From assembly GCA_032158295.1 (NCBI GenBank), contig CM063258.1:5970583-6034582 (forward strand): a DNA stretch of 64,000 nt, read 5' to 3'. Origin of the DNA: Pycnopodia helianthoides. Taxonomy: Eukaryota > Echinodermata > Asteroidea > Forcipulatida > Asteriidae. The translations under genes were made by a program, and so were the position numbers. The notes beneath the pieces were generated by a model. The model was not told the origin of the DNA and did no database searches. It worked only from the letters and a program-made list of their open reading frames with translations. This document shows, one piece after another, positions 12,301-24,300 of the stretch. Position 1 is the stretch's first letter, and each line of letters opens with the position of its first letter.

Positions 12301-15300
12301 TATGGCAAATATACAGATCAATTCATGAATCCGTAATCGATCAATCCAATGAATCCGATTAATCCAGATCCAATTTCCAATAGATCAGATCCAGATCAAT
12401 CTTCCGTAATCAGACCCATTCCAATGATCGTATCCAGACAATATGAATCCGTAATGATCAATCCTGTCAATCCAGATCCAATTCCTAATAGAATTCCATG
12501 TAATCCAGATCCAATTCCAATGAATCCGATAATTTCCAAGAATCCACAATCTCCAATGAATCCGTTTATTTCCTTGCTTTAGATTCAAGCACATCTCTTT
12601 GACCTGACCTTCATTGAGAAGTTGACCCGGTGGTTGACCAACACCCAGGTCAAGGTCAAGTCTGAGGTCGCCGAGAGTAACGCCCAGGCTCAGCGCCTCA
12701 TGCATCATCTCAACGTAGTAGAGAAGAGGGTCGATGCATGCGAGAAACCCAACTTGGATAAAGAGGTCGGTCAAAAAAAACAATCGTTATTAAAAAAAAA
12801 AAATTAGCAGATGAGAAAGACTGCTATGGGCGAAATATTAGGCCATTACTAAATTATGTATTTATACCGCTGGTTATTTTGGTAAGATTTGGGCACGCAG
12901 GACTGTTGCACTTGTCATTTAAAGAATTTCACCTATTATTTATCAAAATGGTTAAATGGTACTGTGGAGTATACTTAAAGGAACATTACAGAATTGGTTT
13001 TTGCTAACAAAACAGTCGCTGGCAGTGTAAGCTACTTTATGTAATCCACCATATACATAAACTGACAAACCTGTAGAAGTTTGAGATCGATCGGCCATCT
13101 GGGTCACGAGAAAATAGTGAAAAACCGATTACGCATTCGCATGAAATCATATAGATTCAACATAAGAATAAAACGCTCACTGAGCGATAAATTCCAATCG
13201 GAAAATTAGTTTATTCATTTCTCATCAAATATGGCATTTCAGACAGAAATATTTCGAGGGATGTTTTCTACTATCATCATCATTAGACCGTGTAAGTTTT
13301 ATGTAAATCTGTGATCAAAAAGTAAATTTTACAAGTTTTTTTCTTACCAATTCTGTAATGTTCCTTTAAAGAAATAGTTTTAATGAAATAAGCTGACTAT
13401 GGGTGAAGGGGGTTCAACAGTATTTAAATCACAGAATAAAAAAAAACTCTTCAAAATTAAAGAAAAAGATTGCAGTAAAACATAGGTTTGTGCCTTTTTC
13501 AAATGATAAAGTTTGAAAAAGGAAAAATTTAAAACGAGCCAACAATCAGCCTTAAACAGTTGCAAAAGACATTCAAGTTGCCGATAACTAACTTAAAATT
13601 ATAAAAAATCGACCTTCTCCTTAACTTGTTTTTCTTTTTCTCTTTTTTCCTGTAACTTTTATTAGAAGTATGGAATTTAAAACCAGAACCATTCATAAAC
13701 ATAAACGTAAACACCATGTTTGTTGGTATAGTTTTTGGTGTAAATGGTACATCAAGGCTGGTCAGTCGGCCGCCTAGCCTACCCCCCCAGACTCAAAATT
13801 CCCAGGGACCCTTGAGGAACCCTGGTCTTAAATCTGCCGGTCATGGGGCCCCGGACACTGACTTTGGAAATTTTAACATGGGTGTAACCAACCTCCACTT
13901 TTTACTTTTGACCCATTATCACAAAATCATGTTTTTCTTAATGCCAGTTTTAGTCTGCCCTTGAGTGAAATTTCCTTTTCTTGTGATACCACTCAGCAAA
14001 TCACACCTCTGCAGCTCCTTGAGAGCTTAAAGGCAATCTTCCAGGCGTTTGACGACCGGAGCAAGTACGCCAACTGTCTCCGCCAGCCGGCCATCCTTCT
14101 GGACTCCCCTACCAAGAAGTCGGGTTTCCCGTTCCAGAGCGCTAAGGTGGCCTTCATTGGAGACGACAAACCACAAAACAACAGACAGGTCAGGGGACAG
14201 CGGCCCTGACGACATTGGTTACCTTGACGACGCTGAAGTCTGCCAAGCCGCAAATTGAAGATTCAGCCGTTTCCCTCATTAAGAACATTCTGACGTGAGT
14301 TTCCGAAAAAAACATTCTCTTTAGTATTTGTCTTCGTGATGGGCTCCCCCCTCCCCCCGTAACAAGGCAAAAACGGCCACTCATGGTTTGGGGGGCTAAA
14401 GAAATTAAAGGCTGTCACACAAGGAGCCGAGCAATTTCCTCCACGCTTTAAACAGGTTTTCCCTCCACTGGGTCTAAGAATACACACATGGGTTGCCAAA
14501 TTGTGCAGTTGCTAACACATGAAATGTGGAAAAAAAGTCTAAAAGGGAAATGAAGTCTTAAGTGTAATTTACTTAAGCCTTGCAGATGGGACTGAAAAAA
14601 AAATACTGCTCTGGTTGAACTGTTAACCACACAACTCCTGTTAAACTCAGACTCACCCCCACCATGGGCGGTATGGTACAAAGCCGTGCATTATTCAGCA
14701 AATAATAGATGTATACAAATTGGTGTTAGATCAAGCTCATATTATTGAAATAGTAGCAAAATTTACAATGTTAGTACACATGGGGTTTTGTAAAAAAGTT
14801 TTTTGTTGAGTATATGATTTGGTATAAATATCAAATTTTCAAGAGTTTTGAAAAAAAAAAAGATCTTTGAGCGTTCCCGGTGATGTACAAGAGGCCAGTT
14901 TGGTACCCGCTGCTAATTACAGGATTCGAACCGGCCTCTCGTCACCGGGCATGCTCTGTGGGCTAGTGTTTAAAGTTTAAGACAACTGCTCTAGAATGTG
15001 AGAGGTTGTGGGTTCCAGTCCCACTTATGTCTTATGCCTGTAGATTGTATTGAGGACTCGTTCCCGGTGACGTACAAGAGGCCAGTTTGGTACCCGCTGC
15101 TAATTACAGGATTTGAACCAGCCTCTTGTCACCGGGCATGCTCTGTGGGCTAGTGTTTAAGGTTTAAGACAACTGCTCTAGAATGTGAGAGGTTGTGGGT
15201 TCGAGTCCCACTTATGTAGTATGCCTGTAGATTGTATTTCCTGCAGGACTTGGAAAGTACCGAATAACCAGTGCTAATCACACATAAGGTAATAGTGCCA

Positions 15301-18300
15301 AAACAATTACGGAACAGTTATTTGGGAAATTTGTCCTTCCCCTTATAAACAAACTGTAATCGAGGTCACCAATTATCAAAATCTGCAAGTCTCAAGAGGT
15401 TAAAGTGAAAATGACTGGGGACGGTGACACACTAGGTGATGTGCCCCTTACCCCATTTTGGAAATTTGTCCTTCTCCTTAAAAACAACTGTAATCAATGT
15501 CACAAATTTGTGAAAAAATCTGCAGGTCTCAAAAGATGAAAGTGAAAATGACTGGGGACGGTGACACACTAGGTGATGTACCCCTTACCCCAGGGGTAGG
15601 GAGACCCCCGGGTACCCAGTCCACCATACAGGCAGAGGACGCTAAGTCCAGGAGTCTCGGCAGGGCCCTTCAGGTCAAGGCAGTGCAGGACAAAGACAGA
15701 ATGAAACCCAGGAAGATCTCACAGACCATGGACAGTGGCAATCCGCGGAGAATAGCATCGGGGTAAGTGTGGTATTTTTCCCCGCTCAATCCTAGTTGGG
15801 GTGTCGTGGCCCGAGGGATAAGAGCACCGAACTCAAGCTCTGGTGTTTCTGTTCAGCAGAGTGTGGGTTTGAATCCCGGTCGTGACACCTGTGTCACTGA
15901 GCAAGACACTTTGCTATAATTGCTTCTCTCCACCCAGGGGTAAATGGGTACCTGTGAGGGCAGAGATGGTTCTTGTGATTGATTTAGCTTAGTGCGCTAC
16001 ATATCTGGCAGCACAGGCTGCATACTCCCCAGGGAGCTGAGATGGTTTAAGGAATGAAATGGCCCAGTGATCAGGGTAATAATGTTGGAAGCGTTTGAGA
16101 CATGGTGTATAAAGCGCTATATAAAAACCGAATATTATATTAATATTAAAAAAGATAGAGGTTACAAATGTTGAACACAAAGGGCTCGAGGTCAAAATCT
16201 CACTTTCACATACACAACGCCTTCTCTGCAGTTGGAATTGGTACGTGCAAAAACAAGTTGCACAAGAGAATGGGAGGGTCTTGGAGTCAAAGATGAAGGA
16301 TTTGTTTCGGGAAGAAAAAAAAAGACGAAGAGTTTTAGAAATACTGAACACACAGCTATTTTCTCCTGTGTTTTGGTGAGGGTACAGTTACTCTGTAAGG
16401 CAAGGTAGATGATGCAGCTTCTTGACAGGATTGACATTGTGACCATTCCAGCAAAATGCTCTCTGCCAACCCAAACCACCCCCCCCCTCCACCCTGTGCT
16501 GCTCACCGAAATGTCGGCCCTTACTCTTATTTATAAGAAGATCCTCAAATATAGTATCAACAATAATGATGAGTTTTTATTTATATATAAAGCACCGAAT
16601 CCTAGCAGCTGGATGAAGGCACTGTACAAACAAAAAAATAAGTCAGGATGTCGCAGGTTCAAGTCCCGCTCTAGTCAACTTGTCTTTGTTACAACCTAAA
16701 ATTATTTAAATTTTACCCATTCAGTTTCCCTTGTGGTTTATTACTCAATAAAAAATAAGTAATAAAGCTCTTAACAGGTCTAAATAGTTCAGTGTGGAAT
16801 TTTTTTCTTGAAGACATGAACTGAAGTTGATTAGAGTTAAAAAGGTATTTTTTTTCAAATCTCGGATCAGTAAAGCCGAAAGCACAGTGGCCAACTGATT
16901 TCATCGAAATTGGCTCCAAAGTGTTGTGGCAAATTTATTTCTTATTGTGTTCTTGTGTGTAATCAATAAAATCCATCTTTCTTGCCTTCATTGTAGAGTC
17001 CAGCGAAACAAGAACACTAATCTGAAGTTCGATCAGAAATACTATATTTTTGGTGAGAAGCCTGAACGAGAAACGTAAGTATTTTATATCGTCAAATATT
17101 ACCGTACTTGTCTCAGTACAAGTGTGTCGTGGCCCAGAGGTCTAGTGCACCTGAGTCAAATTCTGGTGTTGTCAGAGTGTGGGTTCGGGTCCCGGTCATT
17201 TCACTTGTGTCCTTGGGCAAGACACTGCACTAATTGCTTCGTCCCTCGGATGGGACGTTTAGCCGTAGGCACCGTGTGTTTTGTAATGGCGTAAAATAAC
17301 CCAGTTACACTTATTGTAAAATAACCCAGTTACACTTATTGTTAAGAGAAGGGGTTTTCATTATGTTTCTGGCCTGGTTGGCTGTCAGATAAATGGGTCT
17401 CATAATTCAAAATAGCTCTGCATACCTGCTTTAAAAAAGAAGTGAGTGCTTTGAGACGCCTTCAGGTGTGACAAAGCGCATTATAAAAACTGCATATTTA
17501 TCATAATTATTACAGTTTCCAAATCAACCAAATGTTAGTGTAAATTTGAGGCAATAGACCTGTATCACAATAAAGACATCTTTTTTTTCCGCATTCAAAT
17601 CAATGTGAACCAAACCGAGGCTGGTATGACAAGATAGTCTGGCCCTTCTTCAGTAAATTGAGAATCAATATATCAAATATTGCTATCGACCACAGGGAAC
17701 GAGACACATAAGGGTTGACGTCATGATGGACCGGCTTGAAGAAAGTGCACAGATTATTTTAGGGGCTGAAATGAATGAAGTAATAAACATTATTGTACAG
17801 TAATGATTATTGATTAGACTGAACTCCATGTGTCCTTTTTTTTCTTCCCTAACCAGGCATTTCCTGGCCCTTATCAGGCGGATCCTACAAGACGCCTTAG
17901 ATGGTCTACTCACAACAGCTGATGTAAGTCAACCAATAGTCCATAGTCATAATAACCAATTGTCAACAAATAGGCCATGTAAATTAAAAACATTGGTGAA
18001 GGTTTCATTAGCTCTGCTGGTGACAACTCCACAACAGTAGAAAAAAAAAAGTCACATGTGAACGTTTCAGCTGAAAACAGTGTCTACTTGCTGAGAAAAC
18101 AGCAAGCAACTGTCACCGTATTTCAGCAAGAATGTCAAAAACCATCCACGTTTAACGAGGTGACAGCGAGTACCAACCGCATCTCTGGCTGCAGCGTTCA
18201 CAAACGGACACCAAACCCCTCGGCTAGAAGTCAAAAGAAGGTTGCTCATTTGCCAATCATGTGCGCACTAAGATGCACATTTCCATTGTTTCGTCATCAT

Positions 18301-21300
18301 TTTATCTGTAAAAAACAGTTCCTGTAAAATTGATTTCTGTTCTACTTTTCTGAGTTGGATTCTCACACGAGAGTGGCTGTGCTAGATAACCAAAGGGTTT
18401 TCCTTCTAGTTAAAAAAATATAACTGAATAGAACTTTAAGAAAAAAGTGAAGTTTTTCAGTCGTGAAGTTTTTGGCAAAGCGAGATGGACACCGACATTT
18501 TTTATCAATGTGGCCCGATCATAACAAATTTTGAACCAACAATTGAGTGTAAGTCTTATAATCACACAAATCTATCACAGTACTTCAAAACTAAACAAGA
18601 CATGGAAGTGACTATTAGGGCCACTTTATGTAACCTGCGGAAAATAACGTGTGTGGGATCATTTCAGAAGGGCTCATCTAGGATTTGGGCTTGGAAGTGC
18701 TTATGGTCCCGTGATTTAAATTGAGGCCATGCTGGATTGTGTATTTAAAGCAACATGACTAATTGTAAAAACGAGATGTAATGGGGTTATTAGGGGTCGT
18801 TAATTATAAAGCGAAGAGTGCACTCCACGTAGGGTTGCTAAGGGCTGTGTAGTGGATGCTAAAAGTGTGGAAAGACCGTATTTAAATGCCTTGGGGTGGG
18901 TTTCACAAAACTCTTCCTAACTTAGGACTAGTCCTAGGCAATGCTAAGAGACAGGACTAGTCTTAAGTTAAGACCAGTTACTTAAGACTAGTCCTATCTC
19001 TTAGCATTGTCTAGGACTAGTCCTAAGTTAGGAAGAGTTTTTTGAAATCGACCCCTGTACCTACTAAAGATATAAACCGAGAAAAAAAAACAAAGCAAAA
19101 AAACAGTTAGCTAGCAAAAGGCAAATAAAACTACACATGAAAAGGGCAAAGTTTTAAAAGTCAATTTGCAGTGCCAAAAAGATGACTGCTAGAGTAAAGC
19201 AGTATATGAAAAGTTACAAGGTAGAAAAATAGCAAGGAAAAAGCTTAACAGCGAACCAGTATTATGCAATAGTCATAAATAACACAAGATAAAAAATGTA
19301 CAGAAATTTGTCAGACAGCTGACGCTGGTACAGAATTAAATAATATAAACTTTAAAGGAACATTACAGAATTGGTAAGAAAAAAACTTGTAAAATATACT
19401 TTTGATCACAGATTTACATAAAACTCACACGGGGCTAATGATGATGATAGTAGAAAACATCCCTCAAAATATTTCTGTCTGAAATGCCATATTTGATGAG
19501 AAATGAATAAACTGATTTTCCGATTGGAGTTTATCGCTCAGTGAGCGTTTTTTCATTTGTTGAATCTATATGATTTCATGCAAATGTGTAATTGGTTTTT
19601 CACTATTTTCTCGTGACCCAGATGGCCAATCAATCTCAAACTTCTACAGGTTTGTCAGTTTATGTATATGGTGGATTACATAAAGTGCTTACACTGCCAG
19701 CAACTGTTTTGTTAGCAAAACCAATTCTGTAATGTTCCTTTAAAGAGGGGCTCCATGGTCAATTTCAGTTCTGTGATCCACTCATTTTCCCAAAAGTTAG
19801 AATCCTTCTGAAAAATGGGGAAAAAAATTATGAGTCTCTAACCACACGTTCAAATCTTGTAAAATGCCCGTCTTTGAAATCCGTCAAAATCCAAAAAATG
19901 TTTGATGACGAAGCATTTCAAATACACTGTCTGCACATTTTTATACAGAGAATTCTCAGTTCATTCCTGAATTTTGATTCTGAAAGGCTTTGAATTCGAC
20001 CTTCTGACTGGTGCTAAAATTCCTCTGTAGAAAGTACAGACCCACTTGTTTTTGATGTCCGATGAAGTCATGTTTCAAATTTCGCTCGGAAAAAGTATAA
20101 GACTAAAATGACATGCTACACATGCATAGGTCTCATACTTCAAAAACGTAGCTCCACATACATGGCAGGTAAAAATACTGAGTGCCTTGTATCCTTTGGC
20201 AAAAGGCGCTATATAAATACAGTTATTATTATTATTATTATTATTATGTAACGCCAGGTTAGAGACTTGTAATTTTTCCCCACTTTCATGAGGAAAATTA
20301 GTGCGAGGGTAAGGAGTATGTTCGTTTAGAAATTAAAAATCAAGCAAACAAACAGGCAAACAAGCCAACTACAAAATCTATACACTTACGGCCCGTAGAA
20401 ATCACACGCTTTACATAAATGTGTTTCACACTATATTGAAGGGAATTTAAAAATAATTTTTCTTCTCTCTAAAATTGTTCAGCTTTACTATCGCCAGAAG
20501 GGTTTGAGACCACCCACTAGACCCCATGCCATACACGATTCGTTTGAGCAGTGTGCTGACGTTGTTGTGGCCAAGCTGCAATCGTATTTCATTCAGGCAG
20601 ATGACTATCACAATCAATGTCTTCAAGGTGAGTATTTAAATTTCAGAATCGCGTGTGTTTTTTTTTTTTGCTGTTTTAAATATTTGTGTGATCAAAATCT
20701 CCAAAGGTTTGATTTTAAGCAAAAAAGGTTGCATCCCTTAATGGTGATTCCCTTGCTGTTGCTACCCAGGTTGTATCGTAACTTGGGTGTGATACCTGGC
20801 TAAACGTCAGTATAAAGTGGTATAGCTTCTGTCTGGGGCCCCCGAACAAAGATATTGACAAAGTAGGGAGACTGCTATCACAGGGCTAGATAGCTCAGTT
20901 AGTAGAGAACCTTTACATAAATTCCAAGGTCGCAGGTTCAAATCCCGCTCTAGTCAATTTGTCGTTGTTCACCCAAAATTGATTTATATGCACCCAGTCA
21001 GCTTTCCTTTGGTTTATTACTAAAAAATTAAATAACAGAATTCGTCTATAAGATTTATAGTTGATCAATAACTGCTTATGTAACATCTACAACAAATTAT
21101 CTCTCCACAATAGAATTCCGTGAGCAACTTGAGCGACTTGAAATCCTGACTGGCAGAGTGCCCCCCCTTGTGATCCGAGAAATTTTAGACAAACATCTGA
21201 CAATATCCAAGACGTCACTGTACAAGGTTTCTGAAGACTTCACCAATAACCTTGCGAGATGGGACAAGGAACGGGTAAGGATGCAACGAGAAAAATTAAT

Positions 21301-24300
21301 TCTTTTATTGGAAGTGGTTGGAGTGTTTTTTCTATTTTGTTATTTTGTACCAAAATTAAACTTGTGTTTTTTTTTTTTTTTAATTAGTCTGAGCACAAGG
21401 TACTTCTACGACCGACTCTTGGCCATCCACACAACCGCAACCAGCTACAGTCCTTGTGTGATAGCGAGGAGACTCGTAAGAAAGACTACATGATTGGCGT
21501 GGAGACTAACTCCCTCAGTCTCAAGGTAAGAGTTTGAAAGCATTTATCGACCTTCACTTTTTAAAAAAAGAGCTTATGACTCTTTATTATACATGGGATG
21601 TAATTCAACTCTTGATCGAAGTTTTAACAAAATATGGGCATTCAATATATCACTACTTGAGTTGGATTGAATATTTTTTTTCTGTCTGTGTTCATGGGTT
21701 TATTTTTGTAGGAATCGGCAAAGAATCTGGGAACGGACTTTGTTCAGGAGCTTGCCTCCGCATCAGAGAAACTTCTATCGATGTTCGACTCCTTGTTGAC
21801 TGTTGATGAAGTAGAAATTGGTCGTAAGTACAACATACAATGTTTATTGAATTCAATGCCTACATCAGGTATTGTGTAGAAGTTATTTTCACCTTGCCCT
21901 TTGTCGACGCATGATTTTATTAACATCGCATACTTAGTGATTTCTGAGTCCCCTTTTGAAACCACTGCTTTGGCTCCGGTTTGGCTCCGGCTTGGCCTAT
22001 GTCTTGCAGATCCAAACTACCAAGGGTTGGACTCGAACCCAGATGCCTTATAACCACTCAAAAAATAAACTAGCCTGACGACAACAGTATTACTATGATT
22101 CCTGAAAAAAATACAAGAGTAATTGCACAAGATACCTATAGATTTTTCTACCATCAGCATGCATAGGCTAGACCTTCATAATCATCATTGTTGGGCAAGA
22201 TTGAAGCTTTTGTTTACTGAACAGTTCTAACAGCTTAATTTTGCCTGAGTGTTGTTTAAATTTTGATTTATCAAATATTAAAGTTCTGATCTTGTTTGTG
22301 TTGAAAGGCGTCGATCCAAAGCGTCTTAAGACAAGCGCCCTCATGCGGCGCAAGAAAGCCGGCCTACCACTCGAGGACAACGAGTACGTTCCTCTTATCA
22401 AAAGAGGCAGTCGCCAGTGGGTCGGGATACCAGTGGATCAGCTGACTGGTAAGAACCGACCAGCGAAACCACAGCTCTCGGCCGCTGTAACAACAGGGAA
22501 GACAACACTAGCTCACCAGGCACTCGTGGATTCTAGAGATCAAGTTTATAAGGTAAGCAAACAACAGAAACAGAAGATTACAATCACGTCAGTAACTCGG
22601 AAATCAGAAGGAAAACAAATTGTTAACAATTTCTGTGACTTGATTTGTTGCGATTTTTTTGTTGTCAGTAGGAAATTTGAATATATAAAGCTACCAAAAT
22701 CTACCATAAGACTGTATTTTGTATTACTAATGTTAGTAAAAGTAAGTCTAAACTCATTAAATACACACTCTAATTCCAAAGATAGTTGTTCGCTGATTAC
22801 ATTATGGACCTACAATTATTCAACGACCCAAAATGTCACAAAACACAGATCAAAGACCAAAATCTTTCAGAGGACTGTATTTTGTATTCCAAATGTTAGT
22901 GAAAGTAATCCTTCTTTATCATCTTTGCCAAAATGAAGGATTCAGAGGGACTGAGGGGTGTAAGCCTACAGAACAATTGCTTATCACTGGGTCAGGCATT
23001 GCAATCTTAAGTCTGAACAATTTAGTGTGGAGTGACATAGGAGAGAAGGATATTGGAGGAATGAGGTCAACAGTAGGCCAAAAGGCCTAGGGATTAAAGG
23101 TGTATTTTGAACACTGGCTCACTTGACAGACTCCCACGTAAAAAAATTGAAAAGTAGGAATCTTAAAGGTATTGGTACACTTTTGGTAACAGCTCAAAAT
23201 CAGTGTCCACATTTTGTGTGATTCATCATATGCATGAACAAACAAACCTGTGAAAGTTTGAGCTCAATTGGTCATCGAGGTCACGAGAAAATAGTGAAAA
23301 GAGACCTTAATTTTTCTGTTTTTTCAAACATCAAGTTTTTATCACGCGTGATAAAAACTATTGTTTTACTCATTTCTCAGAAACAATAGCATTTTAGGCA
23401 GAAATATTTTAAGGAACCCTTTCTACCAAAAAATACTTTAAATCATGTAAGTTATGTGTGAATCTGTGAACATTTGTGTTTTTCGATCTGACCAATAGTG
23501 TACAGGGCCTTTAAATTTTTTTTAAAAAATTGCACTGTTCCTTTAAGTAGTAGCACTGCCTTGTAAAAGAAAAATGTAAATGAACAGGACTGCGCAGAGG
23601 AACTGAGATTTTCCTGTTGCAAAACAGACTGCCAGAGTCTGGGTACTGTTCATTGTTCATTCATTATTTGCTATCCTTGTTGGACAGTGGTCACGGGAAA
23701 CAGCTACCAAAACATGTCACCTTCCAATTCCGTTCCCTCATATTTTTTTCTTCTTCTGGGCTTCTGGAAAGTGTTTTCTTCTGAATTTTTGTATTTATTG
23801 TATATTCGGTTTGCGGTAACACCATTGTGTATATCTACTTTGCTGTGTAGATTTTGTTCTTTAGAGAACTTGTCTCGCTGTTTGTTCTACTACCGGGGAG
23901 TAGATTTTCGGAATTCAGGAGACTTCTCAGTTCTGAAAAGAACTGTCCCGCTTATAACCTACTACGGTTATTTATTAAATCTGATCTTTGGCGCTTATAT
24001 TTCCCAACATGTCTTTCCATTGAGAAAAATGTTGATGGATTCACTCATGGTGTGGTTTGAAAGCCACTTGTTGCCTGAATACTCAAAATGTGCATGCCCC
24101 ACGCCAACGTCAGTTACCTATACCGAAATAGGGAAATGGCATTAAAATTGCAGACAGCCGAAACGTCAACCTTGATATCATTATGATGGGATGTCTTAAA
24201 CATTCCATGTGTTGAGAACTACTCTTGATCCTAAGTAGGTGTTATTTGAGAGCTACGTTCAGGGCTAGAATTTGGGGGGAAAACCCACAAGACCGCAGGG

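Noticed and set aside
12349..12783. Open frames with NPDPI (plus) or tryptophan-rich (minus) repeats
   Set aside because: Both are translations of the AATCC-type minisatellite; the minus frame is also antisense to CCDC180 exon 15.
22241..22936. 231-codon open frame on the plus strand
   Set aside because: Only 22,308-22,552 is coding (CCDC180 exon 24). The rest is intron read-through past a good donor and into intron before the acceptor.
23687..24145. 152-codon open frame on the plus strand
   Set aside because: It runs through a foldback repeat also present at 1.6, 43.7 and 63.7 kb, and other copies have stops.
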